A DNA stretch of 30,475 nucleotides, taken from NCBI GenBank assembly GCA_036733165.1, contig DAINBB010000020.1, positions 1-30,475 of the forward strand. The letters run 5' to 3'. Source of the stretch: JAFGGT01 sp036733165. GTDB taxonomy: Archaea; Methanobacteriota_B; Thermococci; Methanofastidiosales; NM3. Both the position numbers and the translations under genes were made by a program. Of the stretch, positions 22,340 to 29,231 are shown piece after piece. Under the pieces are notes generated by a model. That model saw nothing but the letters and a program-made list of their open reading frames with translations. It was not told the origin of the DNA and searched no databases. Position 1 is the first letter of the stretch. Each line of letters begins with the position of its first letter.

Positions 22340-23183
22340 CCACATGTCATCGGGCGAGAGACTGAGAAGGGAACTGTATACGCTGAGATTCATACTGGGG
22401 AAGGAGATGAAGCTATGGAAAAGATATCCTTCCAGGATCCTTTTCATCATCATAATGCCATTTCTCTCCATATTGACCCTCTACTTCCAGGGCATGGGGC
22501 TGGTGGGAAGCACTGTAAGCTCAGAGTTCGAGTCGTTTGCTGGCACCCAGGACTACCTCATGTTCATAATAGTCGGTTCGGTCGTCTTCATCTTCGTCTC
22601 AACTGCCATATGGGGCGTGGGAAACTCTATCAGGAGAGAACAGATGATGGGCACACTGGAGTCCATATGGGTGACGCCCACCTCGAAGCTGACAATATTC
22701 GTGGGCGTGGCGCTCTTCGACGGCCTTTTCTCGAGCTATGTCGCATTCATGCAGTTGTTGATATCCTCAGTGATACTGCCCGTGAACATGCTTGACCTCA
22801 AGATGTTCGTTGTGATAGGCATCGCATTCCTCCTTATATTCTCGCTCTACGGCCTAGGATTCTTCTTCACGGGTTTCGTGCTGATATACAAGGAGCTCGA
22901 GGACTTTACGAACATGATCACCTCTGCCATAAAGATGATTTCACCGGTCTCATACCCCCTCTCGGTCCTGCCGACACCCATCGCCTTCCTTGCCATGTTC
23001 ATACCTCTGACATACGCCCTCCAGGCGATAAGGGAATACCTTGGCCTGGGTGAATACGGACCGTTCTACCAGTACATGGGGCTTCTGCTGCTATTTGACC
23101 TATTGTTCATCATTGGTGGATCGCTGTTCTTCAGATACGCCGAAAAGAAAGCGAAGAGGAGTGGGATAATTGCAACCCATTAG
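22332..23183 (+). CDS. ABC-2 exporter permease, first subunit
   Basis: A 283-residue membrane protein with about six hydrophobic segments and an amphipathic N-terminal helix (LRRELYTLRFILGKEMKLWKR, split by a turn). SIRREQMMGTLESIWVTPTSK after the second or third segment is the coupling loop common to NodJ/DrrB-type permeases. The start ATGGATAG overlaps the ATPase stop by 8 nt. It is followed by a second permease of similar length and layout, so the exporter probably works as a heterodimer of permeases with one ATPase dimer. Substrate cannot be told from sequence. Confidence 0.88.
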   Translation: MDSHMSSGERLRRELYTLRFILGKEMKLWKRYPSRILFIIIMPFLSILTLYFQGMGLVGSTVSSEFESFAGTQDYLMFIIVGSVVFIFVSTAIWGVGNSIRREQMMGTLESIWVTPTSKLTIFVGVALFDGLFSSYVAFMQLLISSVILPVNMLDLKMFVVIGIAFLLIFSLYGLGFFFTGFVLIYKELEDFTNMITSAIKMISPVSYPLSVLPTPIAFLAMFIPLTYALQAIREYLGLGEYGPFYQYMGLLLLFDLLFIIGGSLFFRYAEKKAKRSGIIATH

Positions 23184-24021
23184 AGATCTGACGATAAAGG
23201 ACCGACTATGGCCCATATTGCAGGTCGCCAAGTACGAGCTAATAGTGTCCAATCTAAGATACCCATTAAGGATCCTGACAAGATTCATAGGGCCCATCCT
23301 ATGGATTGTACCGTTCCTGTTCTTCGGCAAGGCCGTGCTTGGGGGAACGGATTCCACCACCCTCTACGAGCTCACAGGTATCTCCCACATGCCCACGTTC
23401 ATACTTGTCGGGACCATAATAACATCGATAAGCTTCAACATGCTATGGCTCATGTCGTTTGCCATCAGACTGGAGTCGTACAGAGGGACCTTCGAGTCCA
23501 TATACTCGTGCCCCATAAACAAGTTCACATTCTTTCTGGGCAAGTTGGTTGCATCGGTCGTCTGGTCCTCGATGTACATAATCGGCCTTTTGCTCCTGGG
23601 GGTGCTGTATCTCGATGTCCAGTTTGTCTGGAGCAGCCTGCCGGAGATGTTGCTGGCCATCGCCTTCCTCTTCCTGTCCATGTACGGGTTCGGGTTGACA
23701 GTGTCCGGATTCCTTCTGGTATACAAGGAATCTCATACCATAATTCATTTCTTGGATGGCCTTTTCTCCCTTATCGTCCCCATGGCATATCCGCTCGCTG
23801 TGTTGCCATCAGCGCTCCAAAAGGTCTCCCTTTCGTTGCCGATGACCAGGGCCGTCATAGCGTCCAGGAACATCATCATCCTTGGCGAGCCGTTCATCGA
23901 GCAGTGGCAGCACATCTCCGTGTTGTGTATCTACATATTCATTGTCATACCGATAGGATACAAGTTCTACCAGAGGATGGAAAAAAGGGCAAAGATGATG
24001 GGTGTGCTGCACAAGTACTAA
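23170..24021 (+). CDS. ABC-2 exporter permease, second subunit
   Basis: A 283-residue membrane protein paralogous in layout to the first permease: N-terminal amphipathic helix, six segments, coupling loop RLESYRGTFESIYSCPINKFT, and the late VPMAYPLAVLPSALQ region matching SPVSYPLSVLPTPIA of its partner. The start is TTG at 23170, overlapping the preceding gene by 14 nt and preceded by GAGGAGTGG at normal Shine-Dalgarno distance; no ATG is in frame nearby. It is the last gene of the operon. The permease pair resembles DrrBC-like exporters. Function beyond export is not assignable. Confidence 0.86.
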   Translation: MQPIRDLTIKDRLWPILQVAKYELIVSNLRYPLRILTRFIGPILWIVPFLFFGKAVLGGTDSTTLYELTGISHMPTFILVGTIITSISFNMLWLMSFAIRLESYRGTFESIYSCPINKFTFFLGKLVASVVWSSMYIIGLLLLGVLYLDVQFVWSSLPEMLLAIAFLFLSMYGFGLTVSGFLLVYKESHTIIHFLDGLFSLIVPMAYPLAVLPSALQKVSLSLPMTRAVIASRNIIILGEPFIEQWQHISVLCIYIFIVIPIGYKFYQRMEKRAKMMGVLHKY

Positions 24022-24197
24022 TCTATTCATAAACATCTTGATGCGGCCGGTGGATCGGGACGCGATATCTCTCTTTTCCTTGAAGAAGACAGGGTGTCTA
24101 TCTAAAATAGAATGTCTATAAGTTTAAAAATTATGAACAATAAACTAAAAAATGGAATTAATGACTATAATATGTCTACTTATTTAAAAGCAAAACC

Positions 24198-24204
24198 TTT
24201 TATA
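24198..24204 (+). promoter_or_regulatory. TATA box for the second MFS gene
   Basis: TTTTATA is centred 26 nt before the ATG at 24227, with no Shine-Dalgarno between. It points to a leaderless start at that ATG rather than at the upstream in-frame TTG (24218). Confidence 0.55.
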
Positions 24205-24226
24205 CATTTACAGTATCTTGAACCTT

Positions 24227-25462
24227 ATGTTCAAGATGATCCCCAGAGGATTCCCTACTGAAATGTGGGTAATATTTGCAGGTGACGTCATCACATCCCT
24301 AGGGATGAGCATGGTTTTCATATTCCTCTCGGTCTACTTCAACCTGGTCCTTGGGATATCCATGACGATACTGGGGTTGATATGGATGGTGACGGACGCC
24401 TCGTCCTTCCTGTCACAGATAGTGGGCGGGGCCCTGGCAGATCATTTCGGCAGAAAGAGACTGATGGAGCTGAGCCTTTTCCTAAGGGGAGTGATATGGA
24501 TCTCAATTGGATTCATAAACGACACTGCCACACTGGCAGCGTTCATCGTCATCAGCGGTGTCATCTCCTCAGTGTTCTGGCCCGCATCATCTGCCATGGT
24601 AACGGACATAATCCCCTCGGAAAGGAGAGCGGAGGCGTTCGGCCTTTGGAGGATAGGGGGAAATCTTGGATGGGGCATGGGTGCCATGCTCGGCGGGGTA
24701 TTGGCGGCATATTCCTACAAGCTCGTCTTCATAACGGGCGGGATAAGCAACATCGTCTTTGGGTTCCTCGTGATGATTCTTTTAAGGGAGACCCTCCCTT
24801 CGAAGATAGACGTCAATGAGATGGAACAAAAGGCCAAAGGGCTATTCCACAGCATATACGAATACCGCTCTGTGCTCTATGACAAGAGATTCGTCCTCTT
24901 CGTCCTCATAGGCGTGCTGATAGAACTGCTCTACAGCCAGTCCAGCACCACCTTGCCGGTATATTCGGTTGGGGAGGGAATCATAACCACAAAGATGCTG
25001 GGATACATCTGGGCCTTGAACGGATGGAGCATTGTGGTATTCCAGATGGCCATAACGCGATTCATGGAGAAAAGGAACATGAATCACATGATGGCATTGG
25101 GATCGCTCATATACGCGTTATCATTCCTAGTGCTCCTGAAGGCGACGGGATTCCCGATGATGGTGCTCTTCATGTCGGTCTTCACGCTCGCGGAGATGAT
25201 AATAGCTCCCATACAGATGACCTTCGTGGCAAATCACGCGCCTGAGGACATGAGGGGGCGCTACATGGGATTCTACAGCCTCGCATGGGGACTCGGAGGG
25301 TCGACAGGGCCTTTCATCGGAGGAAGGATAATGGACGTATACTCTTCACGGCTCCTATGGATGTTCATCACCATCGTGGGTGTGCTGGCGAGCATAGGAT
25401 ATCTCATATCGGGAAGAATGTTCAAGGAAAGGAACGAAGAAGATATCTGCTGTACCGAGTAG
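24227..25462 (+). CDS. MFS transporter
   Basis: A 411-residue, 12-segment membrane protein. Motif A is visible as GGALADHFGRKR in the first half. A charged central loop (EMEQKAKGLFHSIYEYRS) separates the halves. NHAPEDMRGRYMGFYSLAWGLG in the second half is typical of MFS drug- or sugar-efflux members. ERRAEAFGLWRIGGNLGWGMG after segment 4 matches the MFS antiporter motif region. It is not close to the first MFS protein at 2829-3998 and has a base composition like its neighbours. It has its own promoter, 200 nt after the ABC exporter operon. Substrate unknown. Confidence 0.88.
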   Translation: MFKMIPRGFPTEMWVIFAGDVITSLGMSMVFIFLSVYFNLVLGISMTILGLIWMVTDASSFLSQIVGGALADHFGRKRLMELSLFLRGVIWISIGFINDTATLAAFIVISGVISSVFWPASSAMVTDIIPSERRAEAFGLWRIGGNLGWGMGAMLGGVLAAYSYKLVFITGGISNIVFGFLVMILLRETLPSKIDVNEMEQKAKGLFHSIYEYRSVLYDKRFVLFVLIGVLIELLYSQSSTTLPVYSVGEGIITTKMLGYIWALNGWSIVVFQMAITRFMEKRNMNHMMALGSLIYALSFLVLLKATGFPMMVLFMSVFTLAEMIIAPIQMTFVANHAPEDMRGRYMGFYSLAWGLGGSTGPFIGGRIMDVYSSRLLWMFITIVGVLASIGYLISGRMFKERNEEDICCTE

Positions 25463-25551
25463 AGGATAAACAACATTGTCTCTCATCCTAAGGAATGGAT
25501 TGACAATGTCTTCGGCATATAAGGCAGATGCCCATTTGGCAGGATATTGAT

Positions 25552-25604
25552 AAAAAAAGATATAAGAGGATATTTAGGTTTCGCTTGTCCAAACCTTTTA
25601 TCCT
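25552..25604 (-). terminator. Hairpin and T-run after the small membrane protein pair
   Basis: On the minus strand, downstream of the gene ending at 25629, arms AGGA...AGGTTT (25567-25581) and AAACCT...TCCT (25591-25604) form a stem with an internal loop, followed by seven T residues (25552-25558). This fits a transcription terminator. Confidence 0.55.
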
Positions 25605-25628
25605 CAAGCCTAATATAAATATCAGTGT

Positions 25629-25916
25629 CTATGTTCTCAACAGTCCCTTCGGGTCTTTGAAAAGCAAAACCGCTTCCCAGGCCATGAGGGCTGTTATGAT
25701 CAGGACCACGGAAAGCATCAGTGCTTCCGGGGTGACCTCAAGGAACTCCCCACCTTCGGCATGCCACCCAAGGATGTGGTCCACCAGGACCATTATGGAT
25801 GTGCCCCAGAGTATCAGGTTCAGAAGTCCTATCCTGTAGGTCTGCCTGGCCTTGTCACTGGTATACCATATCGCAGTGACGATGACCGCGGCGAGAGTGA
25901 TTACCACAAGCCACAT
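25629..25916 (-). CDS. Small three-helix membrane protein, paralog of the upstream gene
   Basis: A 95-residue protein with three hydrophobic segments (about 2-18, 30-48, 66-86). I do not recognise a named family. LLNLILWGTSIMVLVDHI followed by WHAE matches WLNTMLWGGVIVLAIEHI followed by WHGE in the adjacent upstream protein. The shared pattern is LN-x2-LWG-x5-(V/I)(D/E)HI with W51-H52-x-E54. Conserved acid and two His next to a membrane suggest a metal or heme site, but this is inference. It is 36 nt downstream of its partner on the same strand and followed by a hairpin terminator, so the two form an operon. Confidence 0.75.
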   Translation of the reverse strand: MWLVVITLAAVIVTAIWYTSDKARQTYRIGLLNLILWGTSIMVLVDHILGWHAEGGEFLEVTPEALMLSVVLIITALMAWEAVLLFKDPKGLLRT

Positions 25917-25952
25917 ATTGTCTACCTCATCAAATTAATGCAAATCCGAGGA

Positions 25953-26300
25953 CTATGCCCCCGACGCCTTCTTTGAAGGTGCTTTCGCTGACAACGCATT
26001 CGCGACCAAGACCATCACGATCCATGTCAATGTTATGATCAATGCCATCGAGCCGCCTATGGTGGCCATCTCATGAAGCATCGGTGCAACATCGGCAGGG
26101 TCTGCCATGGCGGTCAGGAATGGTGGCCAAGGAACTACCTCGCCATGCCATATATGCTCTATTGCCAGTACTATAACCCCGCCCCACAACATTGTATTTA
26201 GCCACTCTAGTTTCATTTTTTCAGCTTTTTCCTTTCCTACGGTCTTCTGTATTACAGTAGCTACAATCGCCTCGGCTGCAGGTACTAGAAAACATGCCAT
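25953..26300 (-). CDS. Small membrane protein with EHIWHGEVVPW motif, unknown function
   Basis: A 115-residue protein with an N-terminal hydrophobic or amphipathic helix (ACFLVPAAEAIVATVIQ), a basic loop, a membrane segment running into EHIWHGEVVPWPPFLTAM (48-65), the conserved-looking MLHEMATIGG, and a final membrane segment with a basic alanine-rich tail. It resembles sequences I remember as conserved hypothetical proteins of anaerobic archaea and bacteria, which I cannot verify here. Residues E48, H49, H52 and E54 line up with D46, H47, H52 and E54 of the neighbour. The start is firm: ATG at 26300 has a full Shine-Dalgarno GAGGTGAT 5 nt upstream. No enzyme or transporter signature is visible. 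Confidence 0.8.
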   Translation of the reverse strand: MACFLVPAAEAIVATVIQKTVGKEKAEKMKLEWLNTMLWGGVIVLAIEHIWHGEVVPWPPFLTAMADPADVAPMLHEMATIGGSMALIITLTWIVMVLVANALSAKAPSKKASGA

Positions 26301-26362
26301 TTTATATCACCTCGTAACAACTTTGTTATTTTCGTGTTACATAGTTGATTAGTATTATATAA
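26301..26362 (-). promoter_or_regulatory. Promoter and leader of the small membrane protein operon
   Basis: TATA box TTATATAAT at 26354-26362 would start a transcript near 26332, leaving a leader of about 30 nt. The leader has the strong Shine-Dalgarno GAGGTGAT (26306-26313) and the inverted repeat AACAA/TTGTT (26316-26327). The wider arms GTAAC (26314-26318) and GTTAC (26336-26340) straddle the start site. Most other operon-leading genes here look leaderless, so this leader stands out. Confidence 0.5.
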
Positions 26363-26590
26363 GGATTTCGGCCTTTTTTCTTCATAATAGTAACATGCTT
26401 AGAAACATGATACCATTATTTCAATAAATATTGAATAATAACTATCAATACATAGAATAAAATGAATATGATGATAAAATGAACTTCCTACAGACCAAAC
26501 TGGGCCGCCAACTCCATCACAGACAACACCATCACACACCAAATAATAAATTTATTATACCAGACAATTGAAAAATTAAGAAAGCAAGAT

Positions 26591-26932
26591 ATGTTTGGTG
26601 CTATTATGAATCCAAGACAGATGGAAAAGATGATGAAACAGATGGGAATGAAACAGAAAGAGATCAAGGCGAAGCGGATAATCGTGGAGACCGATGAAGG
26701 CAACCTCGTCTTTGATAGTCCCTCCCTTACAGAGATAATAGTACAGGGCCAGAGCACCTTCCAGTTGACGGGCAGGTACAGGATCGAACAGATTCAGAAG
26801 GAGTTGGAGATCCCTGATGGCGATGTGGAACTGGTGTGCCAACAGACCGGTGTGTCAAAAGAGAAGGCCCTGGAAGCGCTGAAGGGATCAAACGGCGACA
26901 TAGCCGAGGCCATAGTCAGCCTACAGTCCTAA
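26591..26932 (+). CDS. nac: Nascent polypeptide-associated complex protein (archaeal NAC)
   Basis: A 113-residue ribosome-associated chaperone. The basic, Met-rich N-terminus MNPRQMEKMMKQMGMKQKEI is the archaeal ribosome-contact region. The NAC beta-barrel domain follows (KRIIVETDEGNLVF to STFQLTGRYRI, about 28-65), and the C-terminus is a UBA domain (DVELVCQQTGVSKEKALEAL, about 77-113). Archaea have only this alpha-like subunit, working as a homodimer. The ATG at 26591 gives the expected start. Upstream is an AT-rich TTATTATACC element about 35 nt away. It is convergent with the ATPase operon, overlapping the coding end of the 93-aa membrane protein by 12 nt. Confidence 0.93.
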   Translation: MFGAIMNPRQMEKMMKQMGMKQKEIKAKRIIVETDEGNLVFDSPSLTEIIVQGQSTFQLTGRYRIEQIQKELEIPDGDVELVCQQTGVSKEKALEALKGSNGDIAEAIVSLQS

Positions 26933-27202
26933 GAACACAGTGATCGATAGCAGCATCATCACAAGATAAAAAAGAAGCATCATGTAGAGATACTTCATCA
27001 GGCCCGCCTCTTTTAGGGGGGCCTTCAGCATATAATAAATCAGAAGATGCATCAGGAGAAGCGAAAGAAATATCAAGGTCCCGAGAAGAGGGACCGGAAG
27101 GTCGAATGCTATCTTGAAGAGCGTAAGGGCCGCTATCACTATGACAATATAGGAAGCCATATGCGAATATACGAACAGTATCGCTCTTCTAACCTCGTCC
27201 AA
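26921..27202 (-). CDS. Small membrane protein at the end of the A-type ATPase operon
   Basis: A 93-residue protein with three strong hydrophobic segments (about 16-33, 38-60, 70-92), a basic loop LKAPLKEAG between the second and third, and a charged N-terminus MDEVRRAI. I recognise no family. It starts with TTG 4 nt after the stop of ATPase subunit D, and the sequence AGGGGTAAG across that stop is its Shine-Dalgarno, so it is translated from the ATPase mRNA. It lacks the two-helix hairpin with a central carboxylate expected of the proteolipid c ring, so it is not that subunit. By position it might assist assembly as AtpI does in bacteria; this is only an analogy. Its 3' end overlaps nac by 12 nt. 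Confidence 0.75.
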   Translation of the reverse strand: MDEVRRAILFVYSHMASYIVIVIAALTLFKIAFDLPVPLLGTLIFLSLLLMHLLIYYMLKAPLKEAGLMKYLYMMLLFYLVMMLLSITVFLGL

Positions 27203-27206
27203 TCTC

Positions 27207-27845
27207 TTACCCCTTGAGCACGTTCTTCATCCTCTTCAATCTGAAGAAGTCCTCCCTTTCCCTCTCTTCCAGGGAAAGTTCTATCCATTTGTACGTCTTG
27301 TCAAGCTTCGGTAGGAGTACGTATTCGAGGGCGTTTACACGCCTCTTGGTGCTCTCGAGCTCCTCGGCCACCAGCCTTACCTGTTCCTCCACTTCGGCAA
27401 GCTCGAACGTCGACTTCATGGCGGTCTGGAACTTGTCCACGACCTCATCCACCTTCGAAGGGGAGTTGATGAGGGAGTATCCCCTCTTCATGTAAGGCCT
27501 CTTTATCTGACCGCGCAGATTGAACAGCGGGACTATGACGCCCATTATGTTATAGACCCTCGTATCGAACTCCGATATGGGTGGAACTGCCAATGAGAGG
27601 TTCTCCAGATCCCTCTTGCCGACCAGCATCTGAGCCTCTATCAGGGAGTCGTAGGCCTCCTTGATCTCGTTGTTCAGCTTCTTCCTGAGATTCTTCCTCT
27701 CAGTGACGAGGTCAAAGAACTGCATGACAAGGGAATCCCTCTTTTTCTTTAGAAGTTCATGACCCTTCTTGGCAAGGACGATCCTCCTCTTCAGCTGCAG
27801 CAAAGCCATCCTGGTAGGCTTCATCTGTTCAATTGACATGTTCAC
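27207..27845 (-). CDS. atpD: A-type ATP synthase subunit D (central stalk)
   Basis: A 212-residue, almost wholly helical protein of the V/A-ATPase D family. PTRMALLQLKRRIVLAKKGHELLKKKRD, read over two heptad-rich turns at the N-terminus, and EEVEEQVRLVAEELESTKRRVNALEYVLLP near the C-terminus form the antiparallel coiled coil that rotates inside the A3B3 head. Length is normal. A GTG at 27845 overlaps the subunit B stop as GTGA, and an ATG lies two codons later at 27839; either could be used. It is followed by the 93-aa membrane protein. Confidence 0.93.
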   Translation of the reverse strand: MNMSIEQMKPTRMALLQLKRRIVLAKKGHELLKKKRDSLVMQFFDLVTERKNLRKKLNNEIKEAYDSLIEAQMLVGKRDLENLSLAVPPISEFDTRVYNIMGVIVPLFNLRGQIKRPYMKRGYSLINSPSKVDEVVDKFQTAMKSTFELAEVEEQVRLVAEELESTKRRVNALEYVLLPKLDKTYKWIELSLEEREREDFFRLKRMKNVLKG

Positions 27846-29227
27846 TCACTCTTTTCAACATAGTACTTGTCGATGTATTTTTGGTCTATACGCTTCAGTT
27901 CCTCCACCGGCAACATCGAAAGAAGCTTCCAGCCGAGCTCCAGCGTCTCGTCAATGGACCTGTCCTCATCCTTCTTTTGTTGTACAAAGTTCTTTTCGAA
28001 CTCCTCGGCGAAGGTGAGGTAGAGCTTGTCCAGGTCGGAGAGGGCGTCCTCGCCGACAACGGCCACAAGGTCCCTCATCTCCTTTCCCTTCGCATACGCG
28101 CCGAAGAGCTGGTTCTGGAGACCGTCATGGTCCTCCCTGGTCCTGCCGGCGCCTATACCGTCCTTCATGAGCCTCGACAGTGACGGCGACACGTCTATCG
28201 GTGGGTAGATACCCTTCCTCTGGAGGTCTCGCGATACTATTATCTGGCCCTCGGTGATGTAGCCGGAAAGGTCCGGGATGGGATGATTCATGTCATCGTC
28301 AGGCATGGTAAGTATGGGCATCTGCGTTATCGAACCTTCGACACCCTCTATCCTGCCAGCCCTCTCATAGATCGAGGCGAGGTCGGTGTACATGTAACCT
28401 GGATACCCCCTTCTGCCCGGGACCTCCTCCCTGGCGGCGGATATCTCCCTCAGGGCCTCACAGTAGTTCGTCATGTCGGTGAGGATGACAAGCAGGTGCA
28501 TCCCCTTCTCAAAAGCGAGATACTCGGCGGCCGTGAGCGCCGCCCTTGGCGTTATTATCCTCTCAATGGCAGGGTCGTCGGCAAGATTCGAGAACATCAC
28601 CACCTTTTCCAGCGCCCCAGTCCTCTTGAAGTTCTCCGTGAAGAAGTTGGCCTCCTCGTAGGTGATGCCCATTGCCGCGAACACTATTCCGAACTCCTCG
28701 CCGGTCAAGACCTTTGTCTGCCTTGTTATCTGTGCGGCGATCTCGTTGTGCGGCATTCCGGAACCGGAAAATATGGGAAGTTTCTGTCCCCTCACAAGCG
28801 TGTTCATTCCGTCTATCGCGGAAAGCCCCGTCTGGATGAAGTCCCTTGGATACTGCCTTGCAGTGGGATTTATGGGAAGACCGTTTATGTCCATCTCCTT
28901 CTCAGGTATTATCTCCGGACCGCCGTCTATGGGTTCGCCCATCCCGTTGAACACCCTGCCAAGCATGTCAGTGCTGACAGGTATGTGAAGGGTCGAACCT
29001 GTGAATCGTATCTTGGTGTCGGAGGTTGCAATGCCGCTTGTGCCTTCAAAGACCTGGACGATCGCTATGTCTCCATCGACCTCCAGGACCTGGCCTCTCT
29101 TCCTGCCCCCGTCGGGCATTCTGATCTCAACGACCTCTGAGTAACCGACGCCCTCGACGCCTTCTACCACCATTATAGGCCCCGAGACCTCTTTGATGGA
29201 GTTGTATTCCTTTTGAACATCAGACAT
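27842..29227 (-). CDS. atpB: A-type ATP synthase subunit B
   Basis: The non-catalytic nucleotide-binding subunit, 461 residues, of the membrane ATP synthase head. The beta-barrel N-domain (SIKEVSGPIMVVEGVEG, split) is followed by RVFNGMGEPIDGGPEI, NPTARQYPRDFIQTGLSAID, KLPIFSGSGMPHNEIAAQI in place of a Walker A loop, and the C-terminal helical domain with DGIGAGRTREDH. The lack of a P-loop is normal for B subunits. It starts 4 nt after the subunit A stop, with GGGGTGAT just upstream, and overlaps subunit D at its end, so A-B-D is one transcript. Assignment is certain. Confidence 0.97.
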   Translation of the reverse strand: MSDVQKEYNSIKEVSGPIMVVEGVEGVGYSEVVEIRMPDGGRKRGQVLEVDGDIAIVQVFEGTSGIATSDTKIRFTGSTLHIPVSTDMLGRVFNGMGEPIDGGPEIIPEKEMDINGLPINPTARQYPRDFIQTGLSAIDGMNTLVRGQKLPIFSGSGMPHNEIAAQITRQTKVLTGEEFGIVFAAMGITYEEANFFTENFKRTGALEKVVMFSNLADDPAIERIITPRAALTAAEYLAFEKGMHLLVILTDMTNYCEALREISAAREEVPGRRGYPGYMYTDLASIYERAGRIEGVEGSITQMPILTMPDDDMNHPIPDLSGYITEGQIIVSRDLQRKGIYPPIDVSPSLSRLMKDGIGAGRTREDHDGLQNQLFGAYAKGKEMRDLVAVVGEDALSDLDKLYLTFAEEFEKNFVQQKKDEDRSIDETLELGWKLLSMLPVEELKRIDQKYIDKYYVEKSE

Positions 29228-29231
29228 TGTA

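Noticed and set aside
26921..27202. Proteolipid c subunit of the ATPase
   Set aside because: It has three hydrophobic segments and no mid-membrane Glu or Gln in a two-helix hairpin.
28283..29140. Long plus-strand frame opposite ATPase subunit B
   Set aside because: It is a shadow of atpB, with no family features and no start signal.
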